Assembly: GCF_000312425.1 (NCBI RefSeq)
Contig: NZ_HE997181.1
Location: 5,007,788 to 5,071,787 of the forward strand
Length of the DNA stretch: 64,000 nucleotides
From: Reyranella massiliensis 521
Lineage (GTDB): Bacteria; Pseudomonadota; Alphaproteobacteria; Reyranellales; Reyranellaceae
Reading direction: 5' to 3'
Part shown: one piece after another, positions 56,153-64,000 of the stretch
How the letters are laid out: each line of letters starts with the position of its first letter
Position numbering within the stretch: the first letter of the stretch is position 1
Position numbers and translations under genes: made by a program
Notes under the pieces: generated by a model
Databases searched by the model: none
Seen by the model: the letters and a program-made list of their open reading frames with translations, nothing else
Told to the model about the DNA's origin: nothing

Positions 56153-59100
56153 CTACGCGCGCGGATGCGAGAGACGTCGCAGCAGCTCGGCGCCCGTCGC
56201 TTCGACCAGACTGTTGAAAGACGCCGACGCCGGGCCGCCGATCAGCCACTCGCTGTAGGCCAGCCAGACCTTCGCACCGCGCCGGCGTGCCACCGCGGCT
56301 GCTTCCTCGGCGGTGTCGCGCGCGCGATCGACGAGGCCGGCGCGGAGCTGGACATGGGCGAGATCGGCCAGCAGGCGCGCTTCGTTCTCCAGCCCGGCAT
56401 TGCGGCGGCGCGCGTAGGCCAGAGCATCGCTGAGCGTCGTCGTCGCGTCGGAATGGGCGCCGCGTATGGCCTGTGCCAGCCCGGCATAGCCCTTGCCGTA
56501 GACCAACAGGTAGGGATTGCCGCTGCGCTCCGCGAGCTGCAGCGCCTGCTTGCTGTGAAAGTCGAGCAACTCCAGATCGCCCAGCGCCCACGCGATGTCG
56601 CACTGGGTCGCGTGGGCCAGCAGCCTGTGCAACACGTCCACCGTCGTCTCGTCGGCTGCGATCAGTGCGTCGAGCAGCGGCCTCGCCTCGTCGAACCGTC
56701 CCATCATGGCAAGGATCTGGGCGCGCATGCCGTTGATCCAGATGGCGATACTGAAGCCCAGCGTCTGCTGATCGATGTCGTCGATGTCCTTCACGCGCGC
56801 CAAGGCGCGATCGTTGGCTTCGAGCGCGCGCGACAGGCTTCCCGACAGCCTGAGGGCGTGGCACAGGATCGCCGTCAGGACGACGCGCAGGCTGGCGTTG
56901 CGCACACTGTCGTCGACCGTCGCTAGCACGTCGTCGACGGTGGCTACATAGTCCTCGGCTGAGCCGCTGGCCGCCAGGACCCGGCCATATGCCGCCGTCA
57001 GCAGCGTGATGGCCCGCATGTCGCCCAGCTCGCGGGCGATCGTCAGGGCCTCGGTGTAGTAAGGCTCGATATCGACGGCCGTCAGCCCTTCGCGCCAGGC
57101 GAGGTTCACGATCTGACCGCTGGCCATCAGCAGCGGATACCGCTGCTGCCCCTGCAGGGACAGGCCGCTCAACAGACGATGCGCGCGCTTCCAGGCCTGC
57201 AGGGCTTGGGCGGCGTCGCGCGTGCCGTGCCAGGTTCCCGCCTTCATGCTGTACGAGGCGGCCTGCAGCGGGTTGCCGGCCTCCTCCCAGTGATAGGCGA
57301 TGAAGCCTGCCTGGGCGCCGTTGGGATCGGGCAGGGTCTTCTCGAGTTCGGCGGCCACGGCGGCATGCAAGTTGCGGCGCTTCTCGGAAAGCAGCGAGTG
57401 ATAGGCGACGTCCTGGACCATCGGATGCCGGAAGGCGTAGAGGTCGTCGCCGCCGGCGCCGGCCTCGTAGACCAGGCCGGCGCTGGCCAGGCGATGCATC
57501 ACATTGCCGAGTTGGGAGGCGAGCCCCCCGACCAGCCGCGCCAGCACGGGCAGGGCGAATTCGCGGCCGATGACCGCGGCTGTCTGCAGGATCGACTTCT
57601 CGGCCTCCGGTTGCCCATCGATGCGCGCGCCAATGATCGCCTGCACCGTGTCGGGCACCAGCCGCATGTCGGGCGATCGGCGCAATCGATAGACGCCACG
57701 TTCGCCCACGAGGTCGCCACTCTCCTCGAACTTGCGCACCAGTTCCTCGATGAACAGCGGATTGCCGCGGGCGCGGTCGGCCATCAACGACAGCAATGGC
57801 GCCACCGATTCGTCGTCGCCGAGAAGTTGTGCCGCCAGTTGATCTGCCGCTCCTCGCCGCAACGGCGCCAGCGAGACCTGGTCGTAGTGGTCGCCATGCA
57901 TCCAGGCCGCGGCATAGCCGGGGCGAAAGTTGACCACGAGCAGGATGCGCGTGCCGGGCAGCGACTCGGCCAATACCTCGAGAAGCGATTCGCTGCCGGA
58001 ATCGAGGAAGTGCAAATCCTCGAGCAGGATGACGGCGGGCGTCGTTGCGCCGGCGGTGCGAATGAGCCGGCGGAACAGGCCGTTCAGCCGTTCGCGCCGC
58101 ACGACCGGATCGGCGCGGGAGAGCTTCGTGGCCGGATCGGCAACGCCCAGGAAATCGAACAGCAGTGCCAGGTCGGCGCCGAGGTCGACACCCAGCGACT
58201 GCAGCACCGTGATGATCTTCTCGCGGGCCCGTTCCGGTTCGTCGTCCGGCGTCATCTCGAAGAGAGCCTTCATCACGTCGATGACCGGCTCGAAGGGGGT
58301 CGCGCGACTGTGCGCGAGCGCGAGGCCTTCGAGCACGCGGATGCCGCGTGCGCGGCAGCGTTCGGTGAATTCGAAACAGAGCCGGCTCTTGCCGATACCG
58401 GCGTCGGCCACCAGGCCGACCGCGCATCCGTCGCCTTCGTCGGCCCGTTCCAGGCCACGTTCGAGCACCGCCATCTCGGTGTCGCGTCCGACGAATTCCG
58501 AGCGGCCGATCTCGTTGCTGAACCGCTGGCTGTTGGGGCCGCGCCGCAGGCCGGTCAGCAGGAAGATCTCGAGTGGCGCCGAAAGGCCGCGAATCGGCTG
58601 CGTGCCGAGCGACTCGACGGATACGAACTGACGGGCGCCGCGCAGAGTCGCCGACGAGAGCGCGATGCCGCCGGGAGGCGCCAGGTTCTGCAGGCGATTG
58701 GCGATATGCACCGTGAGGCCGGTCGCATCGAACTCGTTGGAGAAATCGTTGGCGATCACCCGCGCCAGCACCTCGCCCGAGTGTATGCCGACCCGGACGG
58801 GCGGCGCCTCTGCCGGCAAGGCTCTGAAAGCGGCCTGCATAGCCAGGGCGGCGCAGCAGGCGCGCACGGCATGATCTTCCTGCGGGTTGGGCGCACCGAA
58901 CAGCGCCATGACGCCATCGCCCTGAATCTTGACGACGGTACCGTCGAAGCGATGCACGGCCTCTTTCATCGTCTCGATGCAGGGGGCAAGACGACGGTCG
59001 GCTTCCTCGGGGTCGAGCGCTTCGATCAATTCCGTCGAGCCGAAGACGTCGGCGAACAGCACGGTGATCTGCTTCAGCTCGCCCCGAATGGTGAAGGTGT

Positions 59101-59275
59101 TGTGGGAAGCGGCCGTCGGCGAGCGCTGCACGGCCGTGCCGCACTGGGTGCAGTACCGGGCGGTTGCAGCATTGAGGTGATTGCACGCCGGGCACAACTG
59201 CCCAAGGGCCGCACCGCAGGAGATGCAGAAACGGCTGTCCGCTGTGTTGTCGGCTTCACAACTCGTGCAACGCAT
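56153..59275 (-). CDS. Zinc-ribbon/class III cyclase/AAA ATPase/TPR signalling protein
   Basis: A 1040-residue cytosolic protein. Two zinc ribbons open it (C3/C6 with C17/C20; C28/C31 with C42/C45). A class III cyclase domain follows (about 68-240), with both metal aspartates D76 (LFADVFGSTEL) and D120 (KIQGDGVMALFG). Next is an AAA/STAND-type ATPase with Walker A ADAGIGKS (about 291-297) and Walker B VILLEDLHFLDS. The remainder (about 590-1000) is TPR-like helical repeats. Such proteins link protein or ligand sensing to cAMP synthesis or act as large regulatory scaffolds. Its stop is 9 bp from the convergent oxyR stop. The first codon ATG directly precedes the first zinc ribbon. Confidence 0.9.
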   Translation of the reverse strand: MRCTSCEADNTADSRFCISCGAALGQLCPACNHLNAATARYCTQCGTAVQRSPTAASHNTFTIRGELKQITVLFADVFGSTELIEALDPEEADRRLAPCIETMKEAVHRFDGTVVKIQGDGVMALFGAPNPQEDHAVRACCAALAMQAAFRALPAEAPPVRVGIHSGEVLARVIANDFSNEFDATGLTVHIANRLQNLAPPGGIALSSATLRGARQFVSVESLGTQPIRGLSAPLEIFLLTGLRRGPNSQRFSNEIGRSEFVGRDTEMAVLERGLERADEGDGCAVGLVADAGIGKSRLCFEFTERCRARGIRVLEGLALAHSRATPFEPVIDVMKALFEMTPDDEPERAREKIITVLQSLGVDLGADLALLFDFLGVADPATKLSRADPVVRRERLNGLFRRLIRTAGATTPAVILLEDLHFLDSGSESLLEVLAESLPGTRILLVVNFRPGYAAAWMHGDHYDQVSLAPLRRGAADQLAAQLLGDDESVAPLLSLMADRARGNPLFIEELVRKFEESGDLVGERGVYRLRRSPDMRLVPDTVQAIIGARIDGQPEAEKSILQTAAVIGREFALPVLARLVGGLASQLGNVMHRLASAGLVYEAGAGGDDLYAFRHPMVQDVAYHSLLSEKRRNLHAAVAAELEKTLPDPNGAQAGFIAYHWEEAGNPLQAASYSMKAGTWHGTRDAAQALQAWKRAHRLLSGLSLQGQQRYPLLMASGQIVNLAWREGLTAVDIEPYYTEALTIARELGDMRAITLLTAAYGRVLAASGSAEDYVATVDDVLATVDDSVRNASLRVVLTAILCHALRLSGSLSRALEANDRALARVKDIDDIDQQTLGFSIAIWINGMRAQILAMMGRFDEARPLLDALIAADETTVDVLHRLLAHATQCDIAWALGDLELLDFHSKQALQLAERSGNPYLLVYGKGYAGLAQAIRGAHSDATTTLSDALAYARRRNAGLENEARLLADLAHVQLRAGLVDRARDTAEEAAAVARRRGAKVWLAYSEWLIGGPASASFNSLVEATGAELLRRLSHPRA

Positions 59276-59419
59276 CGTCTTCCCCCGACGGTGGTGCAGC
59301 GCAAGTCTAGCTTAGCGGGCCTTTCGCCAGGAAGGGAGTCTCATTGGAGAATCGTCGAGATTGTAGACTCTCTCCTGACCTCGCCCTAAGGTCCGGCATC
59401 GATCGGTGGAGACCTTGGC

Positions 59420-59854
59420 ATGATCCTGGGCTCAGTAACGCCGAAGCGTAATTTACGATCTTTACTGGATTATAGGCATCGCACCCGGGTCGAAGGGATC
59501 GTCGGGCGCTTCGCCGCGCGCTTCCCCGACATCCGTTTCGACATCCTCTGGACGTCGTCGACATGCAACGCGCAGGCCTTCGTGCTGGATGGCCGGAAAC
59601 GGATTCGCCTCTACGGCGGTCTCGCACGGCATCGCCGTCTCTCGGTCGCGGGCATCGCCTGGGTGATGGCGCACGAAACCGGACACCATCTGGGCGGCGC
59701 TCCCGCCCATCCTCATTACTTCTGGTTGAGCTCCGAGGAGCGCGCCGACGAATGGGCCGCGACCGGCGGCTTGCGGACCGTCTTTGGCAGATCGCTCGGC
59801 CGTCGCTACGCGACCGTCGGCCGTCGCGAGGCAATGAGAGTCGCGCGTTCATAG
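59420..59854 (+). CDS. Small putative zinc peptidase (HETGHH)
   Basis: A 144-residue protein with a canonical zinc-peptidase motif, H85-E-T-G-H89-H in WVMAHETGHHLGG, and a likely third ligand E107 in EERADEWAA, spaced as in M48-like gluzincins. No signal peptide or TM helix is seen, so it is probably cytosolic. Its small size is below that of standard M48 enzymes, and I do not recognise a named family. The next gene starts 20 bp downstream and encodes a protein with a histone-like tail. Confidence 0.75.
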   Translation: MILGSVTPKRNLRSLLDYRHRTRVEGIVGRFAARFPDIRFDILWTSSTCNAQAFVLDGRKRIRLYGGLARHRRLSVAGIAWVMAHETGHHLGGAPAHPHYFWLSSEERADEWAATGGLRTVFGRSLGRRYATVGRREAMRVARS

Positions 59855-59874
59855 TTCGAGCGGGGGATCAGACG

Positions 59875-60567
59875 ATGGGACTTTGGCTCAACGACAAGCA
59901 GATCCAGAGGATTGTCTCCAGGCTGGATTTCAAGTTCAGCGACACGGGTCCGAACAGCGGCATCAACAAAATTCGAACGACGCCCGCGCGCCTGAAGCGC
60001 TTCGACGCGGGCACCGCGGGACTCAAACTGCACAAGATCGCGCGACGCATGCGTATCTGGGGCGATTCGGGTGGGCCCGCCACGCCCAAATCAAAGCGAT
60101 GGTGGGGCTTCCTCAAAGTCCTGCACACCAAGGCGAACAGTGCTCCCGGCGGCGGACCCGATGCCGCCGAAGACATCAAGAGGTACATCAAGACCGCGCT
60201 GCTGGGAGTGGACTGTCAGTCGATCAAGTTCGCCGCCGTGACGGGAACGGATCTGCGTGTGGTGGCCAATGCCATCCCTCTGCCGCAGGACCCCGCCAAG
60301 TACATCACCCTGATCGTCCTGCAGACGCCTGAAACCGACGGTACCGAGGAAGACGATCCGGGCTCGGGTGGCGAGGATCCGCCTGACGAAGATCCTTTCG
60401 CGCCGAATATGGCGAGGGCCAGAATTGTGGCCGGCAACTACGCCGCCAAGAAGAAGACAGCCAAGAAGAAGGCAGCCAAGAAGGCGGCAAAGAGGAAGGT
60501 GACGAAGAAGAAGGCCGCCAAGAGGAAAGCCACCAGAAAGACGGCGGCAAAGAAGAAGAAATCCTGA
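59875..60567 (+). CDS. Unknown protein with histone H1-like Lys-rich tail
   Basis: A 230-residue protein in three parts. Residues 1-150 form a basic, probably folded domain that I do not recognise (LWLNDKQIQRIVSRLDFKF, LKLHKIARRMRIWGD, IKFAAVTGTDLRVVANAIPL, ITLIVLQTPE). Residues 152-176 are strongly acidic and disordered. Residues 191-230 are a Lys/Ala tail (AKKKTAKKKAAKKAAKRK and similar) like the C-terminus of histone H1 and bacterial H1-like proteins, which bind DNA or RNA non-specifically. It follows the putative peptidase gene by 20 bp. Confidence 0.75.
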   Translation: MGLWLNDKQIQRIVSRLDFKFSDTGPNSGINKIRTTPARLKRFDAGTAGLKLHKIARRMRIWGDSGGPATPKSKRWWGFLKVLHTKANSAPGGGPDAAEDIKRYIKTALLGVDCQSIKFAAVTGTDLRVVANAIPLPQDPAKYITLIVLQTPETDGTEEDDPGSGGEDPPDEDPFAPNMARARIVAGNYAAKKKTAKKKAAKKAAKRKVTKKKAAKRKATRKTAAKKKKS

Positions 60568-60650
60568 CAGTTGAGATGTGCGGGCTGGGCATCGAATGCC
60601 CGGCCCGCCTAGTCCGCACGCTTAAGTTCAAATCCTCTGGGGAGAGGGAC

Positions 60651-62060
60651 ATGTCGGTAGGTCGGATCGCCATCGTGGCCATGGCGTTGATGTTGGTTGG
60701 CTGCGGTTCACCGCGACCGGAGTCGTTGCAGGGCGAAGTCTGCAAGTCGATCGCCACGGCAGGGCATTCGCCCTATCCCTGGCCGGATATCTATCAGAGT
60801 GTCATCGACGCGCAGGCGCAGCTCCCGCCTGTGCCGCCTGGTGGTGGTCCTGTCGCTGCCGCCCCGGCGCCGCCTCCACCGCCGCCGCCCGCTACGCCGC
60901 GCACAGCCGCTTTCCGCGACAAGATCGCGGCTCAGGCCGATGCACGCCAGCGGGCACTGGCGCCGGCCCCGCCGCCCATGGTGGCACCACGCCTGACCGC
61001 GCCACCCCCACCGCCGCCGACGCGCATTCTTTCGGTTTCGGCGGGCGGGGCGTGGGGGGCTTTCTCGGCTGGGTTCCTCGAAGGCTGGGGCGAAAACGGC
61101 GCGGAGCCGCGGCCCAAGTTCGACGTAGTCACCGGCGTCAGCACCGGCTCGATGGTCGCGCCCGTGATCTTCCTCGGCGACGCCAAACGCATGGCCAAGC
61201 TGCGCGAGATGTACTCCAATCTCAGCAACAAAGATGTCTTCACCTCGCGCGGGGCGCTCTCGCTGCTCACCGCCACGTCGCTCTACGACAACGCGCCACT
61301 GAGGAGGAAGGTCGAGGAGATCCTGGACGAGGAGATGGTCGAGGCGATCGCCGCCGAGAATGCGACGCGTACGCTTGCCGTCATGGCGACCAATCTCGAC
61401 AGTGGCGTGCCGGAAGTCTTCGACCTTACGGCGATTGCAGCGCGCCAGGACATGACGATGGCGCAGAAGCGGCAGCGCATGGTGGCCGCGATCATGGCCT
61501 CGGCGGCGCTTCCCATCGGCTTTCCGCCGGAGTTCATCGACAACAACCTCTACGTCGACGGCGGTGTGCGCCTGCATGTCTTCTTTACGCGCGAACTGCA
61601 GGCGGCGCTGCAGGGCCGTCGGCTCGACGTCACCATCGTGGTCAGCGGCGACATGAAGGTCGGCCGCGATTGCACCGGCAAGGACGGTCTCGACCTTTTG
61701 AGTATCGCCGGTCGCACGGCCTCCATCGCCATCGACCAGCTCCTGCGTTCCAGCGTCGAGTCGCTGCTCACCGTCGGCCGACAGCGCGGCAATGTTGCGC
61801 GTTACATCGATGCCGCTTCGCTGATCGACTATGGGGCAAAAGTCCCGCAGCCCGGCATGCCGCCGCCCGGTCCCTGCCGCATCGGCGGCGGTGGCGGCAA
61901 TGACGACATGTTCGATCCGGTCTTCCAGCGCTGCCTGGCCGCCCAGGGAGCGGCCATGGGCCGCTCCGCTCCGATTCCCTGGCGGCTTACCGTCGACAGT
62001 GGCCGGGTCGCCCGCCCCATCGTTGTGCCGCCTGCTCCGGTGACACCCACTTCCGGATGA
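60651..62060 (+). CDS. Patatin-like phospholipase lipoprotein
   Basis: A 469-residue exported lipoprotein. The signal peptide ends in the lipobox LVGC (C18). A long Pro/Ala-rich linker (about 55-120) leads to a patatin domain: the oxyanion-hole segment ILSVSAGGAWGAFSAG, the nucleophile elbow GVSTGS and the dyad aspartate in YVDGGV. The Ser/Asp catalytic pair is intact. Such enzymes are acyl hydrolases or phospholipases A. It lies 83 bp after the H1-tail gene and has a strong terminator downstream. Whether it belongs to the same transcript is uncertain. Confidence 0.9.
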   Translation: MSVGRIAIVAMALMLVGCGSPRPESLQGEVCKSIATAGHSPYPWPDIYQSVIDAQAQLPPVPPGGGPVAAAPAPPPPPPPATPRTAAFRDKIAAQADARQRALAPAPPPMVAPRLTAPPPPPPTRILSVSAGGAWGAFSAGFLEGWGENGAEPRPKFDVVTGVSTGSMVAPVIFLGDAKRMAKLREMYSNLSNKDVFTSRGALSLLTATSLYDNAPLRRKVEEILDEEMVEAIAAENATRTLAVMATNLDSGVPEVFDLTAIAARQDMTMAQKRQRMVAAIMASAALPIGFPPEFIDNNLYVDGGVRLHVFFTRELQAALQGRRLDVTIVVSGDMKVGRDCTGKDGLDLLSIAGRTASIAIDQLLRSSVESLLTVGRQRGNVARYIDAASLIDYGAKVPQPGMPPPGPCRIGGGGGNDDMFDPVFQRCLAAQGAAMGRSAPIPWRLTVDSGRVARPIVVPPAPVTPTSG

Positions 62061-62175
62061 TGGGCGCTTGGCGTCGATAAGATGCAATCAAGCTATGCAC
62101 GAAAAAAATGGCGGACCGTCTGGTCCGTCGTCCGACAAACTGCTAACTCGAACATGCAGAGATTAAGGCCTGTGC

Positions 62176-62211
62176 GCCCGATCGCGGAACTCGCGATCGG
62201 GCTCTTTTTTT
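62176..62211 (+). terminator. Rho-independent terminator after the patatin gene
   Basis: The 11-bp perfect stem GCCCGATCGCG (62176-62186) pairs with 62192-62202 around a 5-nt loop and is followed by TCTTTTTTT. It lies 115 bp after the patatin stop. The gap between them shows no gene. Confidence 0.92.
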
Positions 62212-62245
62212 GTTCCACCCTACCTGTCCTATTGCGTATCCCCGC

Positions 62246-62497
62246 CTACTGCTGTGCGGGTCGGTCGGGGGTCGGCGTGGTCTCCGTCGGAGCCGGACGC
62301 ATGGGAATCGCCGGCGTCCGCGGCTCGTCGGCAGGCAATACGGTCGGCGCCGGATCGAGCGGAGCGCGGGCCGTGTCTTTGCGGATGTCGACTGTGCCCG
62401 ACATGAACAGCATGCCGACCACAATCACGAGGACCGCGACTACCCCCAAGACGAGGTAGAGGCCTCGGCTGGGCGGACGGAGATCGTCACTCGCCAT
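62246..62497 (-). CDS. Small single-TM protein, Pro/Thr-rich tail
   Basis: An 83-residue protein with one N-terminal TM helix (LYLVLGVVAVLVIVVGMLFMSG, about 13-34) and a Pro/Thr/Asp-rich tail predicted to be disordered (PADEPRTPAIPMRPAPTETT). No known domain. It lies 3 bp after a similar small gene, so the two are one operon. Likely inner membrane with a periplasmic tail. Confidence 0.65.
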   Translation of the reverse strand: MASDDLRPPSRGLYLVLGVVAVLVIVVGMLFMSGTVDIRKDTARAPLDPAPTVLPADEPRTPAIPMRPAPTETTPTPDRPAQQ

Positions 62498-62500
62498 ACC

Positions 62501-62833
62501 CTACTCCTGCGGCGACGGGCGCGGCTCGGCCGGCGTGGCCGGGACCATCGGCGCTGCCGAAGCCGGCGGCTTGGGCGTGTCGATGCCCGGGACCGTGTTC
62601 GGGTTTGCGCCCGGTGGCTGGGTCAGCGACCGTTCGGTAGCTGGCGGTGACTGGGCCTGCTGCTCGTTGGCATTCTGCGGATTGGCGAAGTAAAGGAACC
62701 CGCCTACCAAGGCGACGCCGGCCAGAATGGCCAAAAGCGCGAATCCCGAGTTGCCGCTCTCGGTCTGGTATCCCGGTTCCTGACCATAACGGCCGCGGTT
62801 GGGACCCAGATCGTTGGGGTTGTAGTCGCTCAT
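62501..62833 (-). CDS. Small single-TM protein, Pro/Ala-rich tail
   Basis: A 110-residue protein with a hydrophilic start (MSDYNPNDLGPNRGRYGQEPG), one TM helix (FALLAILAGVALVGGFLYFA, about 31-50) and a disordered Pro/Gln/Ala tail. No known domain. It resembles its downstream neighbour in plan but not in sequence. GAGAGGAGGA provides a good ribosome site before the ATG. Confidence 0.7.
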   Translation of the reverse strand: MSDYNPNDLGPNRGRYGQEPGYQTESGNSGFALLAILAGVALVGGFLYFANPQNANEQQAQSPPATERSLTQPPGANPNTVPGIDTPKPPASAAPMVPATPAEPRPSPQE

Positions 62834-62946
62834 CTGGTCCTCCTCTCTCTTGGATGTCCGTCAGACCAACGACTCGTCGGGGGCAATGGTTTCCAAGGAA
62901 TGACATGGCTGATAGCCTTCCCCTGCCTAGGTTGGAGGTCTGACAA

Positions 62947-63621
62947 ATGCCTGATTCGATGCCATTTTCTGCGCCGCCGCGGGAACCTGCCCTGCTCGAT
63001 GCCGATGGCGCGGCGGCCCTGGTCGGCTCCTATGCGCCGGTCTCCAAGACCGCCGCGGTAAAGGACATCGGCCGGATCGACGTCCATATGGGTCGCTTCA
63101 TCGGGCTGTCGCCGATTTGCCTGATCGCCACGGCCGACGCTTCGGGCATGCAGGACGTCACCCCACGCGGCGATCCGCCCGGTGCCTTCAAGGTGCTCGA
63201 CGAGAAGACGGTCGCGATCGCCGACCGACCCGGCAACAACCGTCTCGATACGTTGAAGAACCTGCTCGAGAATCCCGAGATCGCCCTGATCTTCCTGCTT
63301 CCTGGCGTCAGCGAGACGGTACGGATTGCGGGCACCGCCCGTCTTTCGGTCGATCCGGCGCTGCTGGAGTCGATGGCGGTGCAGGGCAAGGCTCCGAAAT
63401 GCGCCATCGTGGTCTCGGTGCGGCAGGCCTACCTCCATTGCGCCAAGGCGCTGCTGCGGTCGCGGCTGTGGACCGGCGACTATGCCCAGCCCAAGGGCAC
63501 CTTCCCGTCGATCAGCCGCATGGTCGGCGACCAGGTCGGCCTTTCGGAGGAAGAGAAGAAGCAGCGCGAAGCCGCCACAGAGCATGCCTACAGGGAAGGG
63601 CTGTGGGCGCCGATCTCCTAG
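62947..63621 (+). CDS. Pyridoxamine 5'-phosphate oxidase-like (flavin-binding split-barrel) protein
   Basis: A 224-residue protein of the PNPOx-like family that includes MSMEG_1061-type proteins. The signature pattern is a split-barrel strand LIATADASGMQDVTPRGDPPGAF followed by VAIADRPGNNRLDTLKNLLENPEIALIFLLPG and RIAGTARLSVDPALLESM. These proteins bind FMN or F420 and may reduce small substrates. The true vitamin B6 pathway enzyme is less likely given the sequence form. ATG at 62947 preceded by AGGT. Confidence 0.85.
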   Translation: MPDSMPFSAPPREPALLDADGAAALVGSYAPVSKTAAVKDIGRIDVHMGRFIGLSPICLIATADASGMQDVTPRGDPPGAFKVLDEKTVAIADRPGNNRLDTLKNLLENPEIALIFLLPGVSETVRIAGTARLSVDPALLESMAVQGKAPKCAIVVSVRQAYLHCAKALLRSRLWTGDYAQPKGTFPSISRMVGDQVGLSEEEKKQREAATEHAYREGLWAPIS

Positions 63622-63632
63622 GCCGCAGGCAT

Positions 63633-64000
63633 ATGAGAAGCAGCCAGGGTGTCTTCGAGTGCGGCGACCTTCCGCTGCAACGCGGCGGCACGCTGCGCGA
63701 TGCACGTATCGTCTACAAGACGTTCGGAACGCTCTCGCCGCGCCGCGACAACGTCATTCTCTATCCCACGAGCTACGGCGCCCACCACACCGACATCGAA
63801 TGGCTGGTCGACCCGGAACACTGCCTCGACCCCAGCCGCTATTTCGTCGTCATTCCCAACATGTTCACCAATGGCCTCTCCTCGTCGCCGTCGAACACGC
63901 CGGGGGAATTCCCACAGGTCACGACCTACGACAACGTCCTGCAGCAGCGCCGCCTGTTGAACGAGCTGTTCGGCGTCGACCGGCTGAAGATGGTCTATGG
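63633..64000 (+). CDS. Alpha/beta hydrolase, homoserine O-acetyltransferase (MetX)-like, 5' part
   Basis: The frame is open from an ATG at 63633 to the window end (122 codons). The protein matches the N-terminal half of MetX-like hydrolases: FECGDLPLQRGGTLRDARIVYKTFG, VILYPTSYGAHHTDIEWLV, YFVVIPNMFTNGLSSSPSNTP and FPQVTTYDNV, then the strand before the nucleophile (FGVDRLKMVYG). The family's GxSxGG nucleophile elbow should follow outside the window. The typical MetX NxLGG segment is replaced by NMFTNG, so it is probably a homolog rather than methionine-pathway MetX. Confidence 0.8.
   Translation, partial: MRSSQGVFECGDLPLQRGGTLRDARIVYKTFGTLSPRRDNVILYPTSYGAHHTDIEWLVDPEHCLDPSRYFVVIPNMFTNGLSSSPSNTPGEFPQVTTYDNVLQQRRLLNELFGVDRLKMVY

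Noticed and set aside
56022-59195. 1057-codon open frame overlapping the cyclase-ATPase gene
   Set aside because: It is the same strand in a second frame, Arg/Gly-rich with no domain pattern, and overlaps a gene with clear motifs from end to end. GC-rich DNA keeps such frames open by chance.

Overview
The window is one contiguous piece of a GC-rich alphaproteobacterial chromosome. Signs of this are the rph-rdgB-hemW block divergent from hrcA, the DUF3576-leuS-holA block, the Tim44-mltA pair, an OxyR/AhpCF locus and the membrane-bound (System I) cytochrome c maturation genes. The gene mix suggests a Rhodospirillales- or Reyranella-like organism, but no rRNA is present, so that placement is weak. 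Gene density is high, ATGA stop/start overlaps are common, and I see no prophage, insertion sequence, CRISPR array or tRNA gene.

Layout. 1-3155: end of a MATE exporter, an encapsulin nanocompartment with its ferritin-like cargo, and a 2OG-Fe(II) oxygenase. 3152-9352: holA, leuS and a DUF3576 lipoprotein (minus strand), then a strongly signalled porin gene. 9384-13075: lactate utilisation genes lutABC plus a methyltransferase. 13125-13282: a decayed catalase fragment. 13308-18333: mltA, Tim44-like protein, adenylate cyclase, methyltransferase, metallo-beta-lactamase-fold hydrolase. 18567-27149: hspQ, the rph-rdgB-hemW-binding-protein operon, hrcA, an L,D-transpeptidase, a FAH-family hydrolase, a YpfJ metallopeptidase, exonuclease III and a small membrane protein.

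27163-37218 is the most unusual region. A minus-strand trio (an ABC exporter with an expanded, degenerate nucleotide-binding domain, a cyclic-nucleotide-binding protein and a small methyltransferase) diverges from a tightly coupled six-gene glycosyltransferase cluster that also encodes a histidine phosphatase and a deacetylase-like protein. 37244-41895: a PH-like membrane protein and a peptide ABC transporter with fused ATPases and no binding protein. 41896-42240: a 345-bp gap that may encode a small RNA with C-rich loops.

42241-49117: a complete ccmABCDEFGHI set. 49173-52806: a SpoIIAA-like protein, an orphan PAS histidine kinase and an NTF2-like protein. 52879-56143: ahpF, ahpC and divergent oxyR. 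56153-59275: a zinc-ribbon/cyclase/ATPase/TPR regulator. 59420-62060: a small predicted zinc peptidase, a protein with a histone-H1-like tail and a patatin-like lipoprotein. 62246-64000: two small membrane proteins, a flavin-fold oxidase-like protein and the start of a MetX-like alpha/beta hydrolase.

Themes: iron and peroxide handling (encapsulated ferritin, AhpCF/OxyR, lost catalase), cyclic-nucleotide signalling (two class III cyclases and one cNMP-binding protein), and envelope biogenesis (MltA, L,D-transpeptidase, glycosyltransferases, exporters). The strongest candidates for something undescribed are the ABC exporter with a triplicated helical segment next to the glycosyltransferase cluster, the peptidase/H1-tail/patatin gene set, and the intergenic RNA candidate before ccmA.
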